NCBI GenBank assembly: GCA_903939005.1
Contig: CAJAFH010000195.1
Coordinates: 1-6,230, forward strand
Source: an uncultured Actinomycetes bacterium
Lineage (GTDB): Bacteria; Actinomycetota; Actinomycetes; Nanopelagicales; Nanopelagicaceae
DNA: 6,230 nt
Direction of reading: 5' to 3'
Shown here: piece by piece, positions 5,734 to 6,230 of the stretch
How positions within the stretch are numbered: position 1 is the stretch's first letter
Layout: each line of letters begins with the position of its first letter
Translations under genes and position numbers: made by a program
Notes under the pieces: model-generated
The model's database searches: none
What the model was told of the DNA's origin: nothing
Seen by the model: only the letters and a program-made list of their open reading frames with translations

Positions 5734-6230
5734 ATGAACTCACACGAAATTCTCCGAGAAGAGATCCTGAACAAAGCTGTTGTACACGGCAAAGTGATTT
5801 TATCTTCCGGAAAAGAGGCCGATTACTACGTTGATTTGCGCCGCGTGACCCTTGATTCGGTAGCCGCCCCACTAGTCGGTGCTGTGATGCTTGAACTAAC
5901 TAAAGATTTAGATTACGAAGCAGTTGGCGGTTTAACTCTTGGCGCTGACCCAGTAGCAACTGCGATGATGCATGTTGCGGCTCAACAAGGACGCAAATTA
6001 GATTCCTTCGTAGTTCGTAAAGCCGAAAAAGCTCATGGACTACAACGTCGCATTGAAGGACCAGATGTAAAAGGTCGCCGCGTTTTAGCAGTTGAAGATA
6101 CGTCGACTACTGGCGGTTCAGTATTAACTGCAGTTGAAGCGCTACAAGAAGCTGGCGCAATTGTCGTAGGCGTTGCAGTTATTGTTGAACGCGGCGCAAA
6201 ACCAAAAATTGATGAAGCTGGCTTTGAGTA
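5734..6230 (+). CDS. pyrE: Orotate phosphoribosyltransferase, 3'-truncated by window edge
   Basis: PyrE joins orotate to PRPP to make orotidine monophosphate, the fifth step of pyrimidine synthesis. From the ATG at 5734, 165 codons plus two bases of the next are visible. Evidence includes the N-terminal LSSGKEADYYVDLRR block (23-37) that contacts orotate and PRPP, LTLGADPVATAM (67-78), the flexible catalytic loop RKAEKAHGLQRRIEG (95-109) with its lysines and histidine, and the PRPP-binding signature VLAVEDTSTTGGS (117-129). Family members are about 180-190 residues, so 15-25 C-terminal residues lie beyond the window; the last two bases (ta) could begin a tyrosine codon, as expected from the family. 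It is transcribed divergently from the DUF1800 gene across a gap of 21 bases, or 45 if the inner ATG is used there. Confidence 0.95.
   Translation, partial: MNSHEILREEILNKAVVHGKVILSSGKEADYYVDLRRVTLDSVAAPLVGAVMLELTKDLDYEAVGGLTLGADPVATAMMHVAAQQGRKLDSFVVRKAEKAHGLQRRIEGPDVKGRRVLAVEDTSTTGGSVLTAVEALQEAGAIVVGVAVIVERGAKPKIDEAGFE

Overview
The window looks like chromosome from a low-GC, streamlined actinobacterium. Two things point there. First, the order dnaK-grpE-dnaJ-hspR, with a MerR-family HspR closing the operon, is an actinobacterial arrangement, and the DnaK and HspR sequences closely match actinobacterial versions I know from memory. Second, the base composition is clearly below 50% GC by eye, which is unusual for Actinobacteria but normal for small freshwater planktonic lineages of the acI / Nanopelagicales kind. 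Packing is extremely tight: genes overlap or abut, and no gap exceeds a few tens of bases. The lineage assignment is inference; the operon content is seen directly.

Layout. Positions 1-1344 hold the 3' three quarters of dnaK (5' end outside the window). grpE starts at a TTG on the very next base (1345-1842). dnaJ follows after 3 bases (1846-2766), and hspR overlaps it by four bases (2763-3152). Together these form the HspR-controlled DnaK chaperone operon on the + strand. On the - strand, and abutting hspR stop to stop with no base between, is a two-gene operon of uncharacterised proteins: a DUF1800 protein (5712-4390, upstream) and a Tat-exported DUF1501 protein (4379-3153, downstream). Divergent from it, pyrE (orotate phosphoribosyltransferase) begins at 5734 on the + strand and runs off the window end.

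How the genes work together. DnaK, DnaJ and GrpE form the ATP-driven Hsp70 folding cycle, and HspR is the heat-shock repressor that uses DnaK as co-repressor in studied actinobacteria; its HAIR operator should lie upstream of dnaK, outside the window. The DUF1800/DUF1501 pair is a widespread conserved gene pair of unknown function, probably acting outside the cytoplasm; it is the best candidate here for an undescribed system. pyrE belongs to pyrimidine synthesis and is not functionally linked to either neighbour, although its proximity to the dnaK locus resembles synteny in other actinobacteria as I recall it.

The main oddities are: a DnaJ of the operon-encoded actinobacterial type that has lost its whole cysteine-rich zinc-finger domain; the DUF1800 partner having no export signal although its DUF1501 partner has a clear twin-arginine signal; a 21-45 bp divergent promoter region that seems to serve two leaderless or near-leaderless genes; and a convergent gene pair with no room for a terminator. 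I found no RNA genes, mobile elements, CRISPR arrays or long repeats.
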